Shown: positions 60,424-64,000 of the stretch, in pieces
Layout: each line of letters starts with the position of its first letter
Position numbering within the stretch: the first letter of the stretch is position 1
Assembly (NCBI GenBank): GCA_034506175.1
Contig: JAPDQB010000003.1
Coordinates: 1 to 64,000, forward strand
Origin: a candidate division KSB1 bacterium
GTDB taxonomy: Bacteria; Zhuqueibacterota; Zhuqueibacteria; Zhuqueibacterales; Zhuqueibacteraceae
DNA: 64,000 nt
Direction of reading: 5' to 3'
Notes under the pieces: model-generated
What the model was told of the DNA's origin: nothing
The model's input: the letters and a program-made list of their open reading frames with translations, nothing else
Database searches by the model: none
Program-made: the position numbers and the translations under genes

Positions 60424-62397
60424 ATGCAACCACGAATTTCCAAAATGTCAGCCGCGATCTTGATCGCCGGCTTGCTGTGCGGAGCGGAGGTTTCGGCGCA
60501 AAATAACGGCGCCAACAACGGCAGCCGCGGCACGGCGGGCACGCAGGAGGTTTTTCGCTTTGGTGTCGGCGCGCGGGCGCAGGGGATGGGCAGCGCCGTG
60601 GTCGCCATGCCGCTGGACGCTTCGACGATTTATTGGAATCCCGGCGGTTTGGATTATCTGGAGCGCCGGAACGTGGTCATGTATTATTCGCCACTGCTGG
60701 CGATTGCCGACGCCAAATATCATTTCGTCGGCGCGGCCTATCCCATTCTCGACGTCGGCACCATCGGCCTGGGCTGGCTGCATTACGACGTCGGTGAAAT
60801 TGTCGGACGCGACGGTGTCGGCGATTTCACCGGCAAAAGCACCGCAGGCGAAGACGAGTTTTTTCTTTCTTTTGCCCGGCAAGTTTCGTATGGCGTTTCA
60901 CTCGGCGGAAATTTCAAAATCAAGCGCCAGCAGCTTTTTCAATCCAGCGGGCGCGCGTTCGGCGCGGATTTCGGTTTGCTGTATCGCCCGGAGTTTGGCG
61001 GGGGCTTTTTGGAAAATGTGAGTTTCGGCGTGTCGGTGCTGAATGCGATCAATCCCAGCTTGAAATTGGAAGGTTATTCCGAGCGCCGGCCGCGCCTCAT
61101 TCGCGGCGGCGTCGCCAAATCGTTGTTATTCGGCGCGCGGCCGGATCAGGCCAATTTGTTTCTGGCGTTCGAAAAGCCGGAAGGCCAATCCGAAAAAATG
61201 CGCTATACTTTTGGCACTGAGTACGTCTACCAACATCTCGCGATGCTGCGCGCCGGCTACAACGGCGGCGGCATGACGTTCGGCGGCGGCGTGATGTATC
61301 AGAACATGTTCCAAATCGATTATGCTTACGGCAAATTCGACAAGGACGATTTCGGCCTCGGCGCGATTCATCGCGTGAGCATCACGGTGCAGCTCGGCAA
61401 GACCAAAATGCAGTTGCGCGAAGACGCGCAGGCGCGGATGCTGCGCCGCATCGAGGAAGAAACGCGCAGCAAGGAGGCGGCGAATCGCCGGGTGGATTTT
61501 GAGAATAAAATGAATCTCGGGAAAAATTATTTTCAGCAGGGCGATTATTTCAGCGCCTTCATCAATTTTACGCAGGCGCGTGACATCGCCGCCGGTACTT
61601 ATATCACCTTTTCAGCACAGGACAAGGAAGAAGCCAACATCTGGGTCGAGCGCGCCAACGCCAAAATGGAGGAAGAAGCGAAGGCGAAAGAAGAGCTCCT
61701 GGCAAAAGCGGAGCGCGAGCGGGCGATGGCCGATGTCGACCGGGCGTTTATTGAGGGGCAAACGCAAAAAGGCAAGCAATATTTGCAAGCTGGCAAATAC
61801 AACGAAGCGATCGCCGAATGGAAGCGCGGACTCGAGCGCGATCCCAACAACGCCCAGCTCAAAGATTTGATCGCCAAGACCGAGAACCAAATTGCCGGCC
61901 GCCGCAGTGAAATGCTGCGCAAAGCCCAGGGTTTTGTGAGCAGCGGACAGTATCTTGAAGCGGTCAACATTTATAACCAACTGATGAATCAGCCGGACAT
62001 TACGCCGACCGAGCAAAAGTCGTATCAGGATAAAGTCGCGCAATTGCAAAAACAGTTGAACATCGACCAGCTTTACCGCCAGGGTTACACCGAGTATTTG
62101 AACAAGAACTATTGCGCCGCCAAAGGCTTTTTTGCGCAGGCGCTGCAAACCGGCGGCAGCAACGCCAAGCTGCGGCAGGCTTATGACGATGCCGACGTGC
62201 GCTGCAACGCCAAGCTGGGGCCGATTCCCGACAGTATTCGCCAGCGCTATCTCGAGGCCATCGGTTTGCTGAACAACGAAGATTATGCCGCGGCCCTGAA
62301 GATTCTCGAAGAAATTCAGCCGCAGGATCGCTACAATCAGCGCATTCTCAGCGCCATCGATCAGGCGCGCGAGGGGTTGAAGAAGAACCAGAGGTAG
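60424..62397 (+). CDS. PorV/PorQ-family outer-membrane barrel fused to coiled-coil and TPR tail
   Basis: About 657 residues. A signal peptide (SAAILIAGLLCGAEVSAQ) precedes the PorV/PorQ (UPF0164) domain at about 40-310: VFRFGVGARAQGMGSAVVAM, STIYWNPGGLDYL, GGNFKIKRQQL, and MLRAGYNGGGMTFGGGV. PorV shuttles T9SS cargo to the attachment complex. A charged coiled-coil (AKMEEEAKAKEELLAKAERE) and at least three TPR units follow (YNEAIAEWKRGLERDPNNAQ, NYCAAKGFFAQALQTG, DYAAALKILEEIQP). Family members are usually about 350-400 residues, so the tail is an unusual extension. It follows the giant T9SS cargo gene. ATG 60424 is chosen; GTG 60415 is in frame. Confidence 0.85.
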   Translation: MQPRISKMSAAILIAGLLCGAEVSAQNNGANNGSRGTAGTQEVFRFGVGARAQGMGSAVVAMPLDASTIYWNPGGLDYLERRNVVMYYSPLLAIADAKYHFVGAAYPILDVGTIGLGWLHYDVGEIVGRDGVGDFTGKSTAGEDEFFLSFARQVSYGVSLGGNFKIKRQQLFQSSGRAFGADFGLLYRPEFGGGFLENVSFGVSVLNAINPSLKLEGYSERRPRLIRGGVAKSLLFGARPDQANLFLAFEKPEGQSEKMRYTFGTEYVYQHLAMLRAGYNGGGMTFGGGVMYQNMFQIDYAYGKFDKDDFGLGAIHRVSITVQLGKTKMQLREDAQARMLRRIEEETRSKEAANRRVDFENKMNLGKNYFQQGDYFSAFINFTQARDIAAGTYITFSAQDKEEANIWVERANAKMEEEAKAKEELLAKAERERAMADVDRAFIEGQTQKGKQYLQAGKYNEAIAEWKRGLERDPNNAQLKDLIAKTENQIAGRRSEMLRKAQGFVSSGQYLEAVNIYNQLMNQPDITPTEQKSYQDKVAQLQKQLNIDQLYRQGYTEYLNKNYCAAKGFFAQALQTGGSNAKLRQAYDDADVRCNAKLGPIPDSIRQRYLEAIGLLNNEDYAAALKILEEIQPQDRYNQRILSAIDQAREGLKKNQR

Positions 62398-62435
62398 ATT
62401 TCCTTGAAATAAATTCTTGCACTTTTCAAAAAAAT

Positions 62436-62454
62436 CCCGAATATTTATTTCGGG
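62436..62454 (+). terminator. Short hairpin after the PorV-like gene
   Basis: CCCGAA / TTCGGG (62436-62441, 62449-62454) with a 7-nt loop, followed by GTGAGTTTTG. It is weak as a terminator. The sequence around it is AT-rich and could also include the promoter of the next gene. Confidence 0.35.
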
Positions 62455-62498
62455 TGAGTTTTGTTAAATCAACATTTTATTGGCCATAGGAGAAGCGG

Positions 62499-64000
62499 TT
62501 GTTCAAAAGCGTGACGAAAGAGCAGCTCAAGGTACCTGCTCACATCGACTATCTTGCCGACCTGCGCGATTTTGTGACGCGCATCGGGAAGAAGCACGGC
62601 TTCTCCGACCGGGTGATCAATGCCTTCAAGCTGGCGATCGACGAGGCCGGCACCAACGTCATGCGCCACGCTTACCGTGACGTGGGGGGCGAGGGTTTTA
62701 TTACCATTCGCGCCATCGTCAAAACCAACAGCCTCACCATTTGTCTGATCGATCAGGGGAAATACTTCGACCCCAAGCACGTCAAGGATCCGGATTTACA
62801 GCGCTACGTCGATATCGGCAAAAAAGGCGGACTGGGCATTTTCATCATGCGCCGCCTGATGGACGAGATCGATTATCGCAAAACCGAAGAAGGCAACGAG
62901 CTGCGGCTCACCAAAAATCGCGACACGCCCGCGCAGACGACCAGGCTGCGCGGGCAGCTTCCCAAAGTCGCCAATGCCTTCAAAGCCATCCCGCTTTCGC
63001 TCAAGGCCAAATACTGGACGTGGACGACGCTTGCGCTCACCGGCATCATTGGCCTCGGCTACGGCTATTTTTTCTGGCAGGCGGCGGCGGAGGAAAGAAA
63101 ACAATTTTTCGACGATTTTCGTGGCGTCAGTGAGCCGATCAGCCGGGCGCTGAGCAATGCTTCCGGCATTTTCACCGATCCCAGCGGGGCGCAGGGATTG
63201 AAAGCGGTTCGGGAGATTTACAAAAGCGATGAAGTCCGGCGCATCGTTCACGAAATCGTGATCGTCGACTCGATGGATGCGATCATTGGCCATGTCGATT
63301 CTTCCCGGCTGATCGAAAGATTCGAGCTGCCGACAGATCGCACAGAAGTGCTGCCGAAAATTTTTGCTTACACAATACCCGATCCGAACAACCCGACAGC
63401 CGCGCCGGAAATTTATGATCAAATTCTGCCGCTCGGTTCCGGCCGTTTGCATATTCGCGTCCTCAGGGAGTCACTCGATCGCGGCATCAGGAGCCGGCGT
63501 TGGGCCTATGCGCGTGACGCATTGCTGTTGTTGGCGTTCAGCTCGGTGGGCACTTTTTTGCTTATTTATATTTTGATGAACCCCTTCCGCAAATTGGCGG
63601 ATTGGGTGCGCCGCGCCGATCACGGCGACATCGAAGACGAGATGGACATCGACGCCTCGACGGAAATCGGCGAGATCGCGCAGGCGTTTTCCGAGATCAC
63701 CAACAAATTCCGCGAGTCGCAGAAAAACCTCGCTGAGCAGGAGCGCCTGCAAAAAGAAATGCAAGTGGCGCAGGAGATTCAGCAAACGCTGCTGCCGAAC
63801 GAATTTCCGGATTTGGAAGGCTATGAAATTGCGAGTTATTACGAGGCGGCACGCGAAGTCGGCGGCGATTATTTTGATTTCGTCGAAGTCGACAAAGACA
63901 CGCTCGGCATCGTGGTGGCTGATGTCTCGGGGAAGGGCGTACCCGGCAGCCTGGTGATGACAATGATCCGGACGGCGCTACGCACCGAGGCGCGCGGCCT
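62499..64000 (+). CDS. Membrane RsbW-like kinase / RsbU-like PP2C phosphatase fusion (3' end cut by window)
   Basis: At least 500 residues, open to the window end. TTG 62499 has AGGAG (62488-62492) 6 bp upstream. The N-terminus (about 5-150) is an anti-sigma-type ATPase: AIDEAGTNVMRHAY (N-box, 48-59), LIDQGKYFDP and KKGGLGIFIMRRLMD. TM1 is at about 173-191, an extracytoplasmic sensor region covers 192-340, TM2 341-360 and HAMP 361-410. A helical linker (QEIQQTLLPNEFP) and the SpoIIE/PP2C domain follow, with GGDYFDF and VVADVSGKGVPGSL (metal-binding Asp residues). RsbU phosphatases reactivate anti-sigma antagonists. Confidence 0.87.
   Translation, partial: MFKSVTKEQLKVPAHIDYLADLRDFVTRIGKKHGFSDRVINAFKLAIDEAGTNVMRHAYRDVGGEGFITIRAIVKTNSLTICLIDQGKYFDPKHVKDPDLQRYVDIGKKGGLGIFIMRRLMDEIDYRKTEEGNELRLTKNRDTPAQTTRLRGQLPKVANAFKAIPLSLKAKYWTWTTLALTGIIGLGYGYFFWQAAAEERKQFFDDFRGVSEPISRALSNASGIFTDPSGAQGLKAVREIYKSDEVRRIVHEIVIVDSMDAIIGHVDSSRLIERFELPTDRTEVLPKIFAYTIPDPNNPTAAPEIYDQILPLGSGRLHIRVLRESLDRGIRSRRWAYARDALLLLAFSSVGTFLLIYILMNPFRKLADWVRRADHGDIEDEMDIDASTEIGEIAQAFSEITNKFRESQKNLAEQERLQKEMQVAQEIQQTLLPNEFPDLEGYEIASYYEAAREVGGDYFDFVEVDKDTLGIVVADVSGKGVPGSLVMTMIRTALRTEARG

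Noticed and set aside
62423..62498. TTGCAC ... TATTTA as a promoter before the RsbW/RsbU fusion
   Set aside because: The spacer would be 19 bp and both boxes are weak; not strong enough to annotate.

Overview
The window looks like a chromosomal segment from an uncultured bacterium of the FCB group, most like candidate phylum KSB1, Calditrichaeota or Ignavibacteria. The evidence is a short primary sigma factor, four secreted proteins ending in FlgD-like type IX secretion (T9SS) sorting domains (NYPNPF and YPNPAK motifs), a PorV/PorQ-type outer-membrane protein, a type III glutamine synthetase, MglA with roadblock partners, and an RsbU-type phosphatase. This placement is inferred from gene content; no 16S rRNA or tRNA gene is visible.

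Layout. 1-220 holds a small repeat element. 283-4504 is a metal-handling cassette: a Cu(I)/Ag(I) CusA pump, a YqaA/DedA-type membrane protein, an HMA-domain lipoprotein and a tiny zinc-ribbon protein. 4575-6949 (minus) is a polarity/gliding-type operon: a phosphoesterase, two roadblock proteins and the MglA GTPase. 7220-12310 holds priA and comF (minus), with an IS4-family relic on one side and an IS3-family relic on the other. Then come glnN (plus), rpsU-rpoD (minus), and an ltaE / orphan solute-binding protein / sensor kinase operon (minus). 20889-29362 carries three consecutive T9SS cargo genes (FG-GAP, beta-helix, subtilisin), followed by ferredoxin and DUF309. 30559-33534 is hrcA-grpE-dnaJ. 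33622-39182 is comEA, an unknown gene, pilM, a pilN-like gene, rsmD, coaD and pta. 39233-40427 is a decayed toxin-antitoxin patch. It is followed by an aminotransferase, an unknown gene overlapping an HNH nuclease gene, an FmdB-type gene and a TPR gene.

44349-64000 is the most striking part. A 188-residue secreted protein lies immediately before a 5129-residue giant surface protein. The giant has a signal peptide, an N-terminal domain homologous to the 188-residue protein, 26 Ig-like units in strict A/B alternation, about 17 CARDB-like units and a T9SS sorting domain. Behind it is a PorV/PorQ-like barrel fused to a long TPR/coiled-coil tail, then a membrane protein joining an RsbW-like kinase domain to an RsbU-like PP2C phosphatase (cut by the window end). 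The arrangement suggests an export-and-display locus for a giant fibre.

Several start codons are not ATG (TTG for grpE, DUF309 and the RsbU-like gene; probably GTG for the solute-binding protein). One, for the beta-helix protein, appears to be ACG. Promoters and operators named here were judged by eye against sigma-70 consensus and are inferences.
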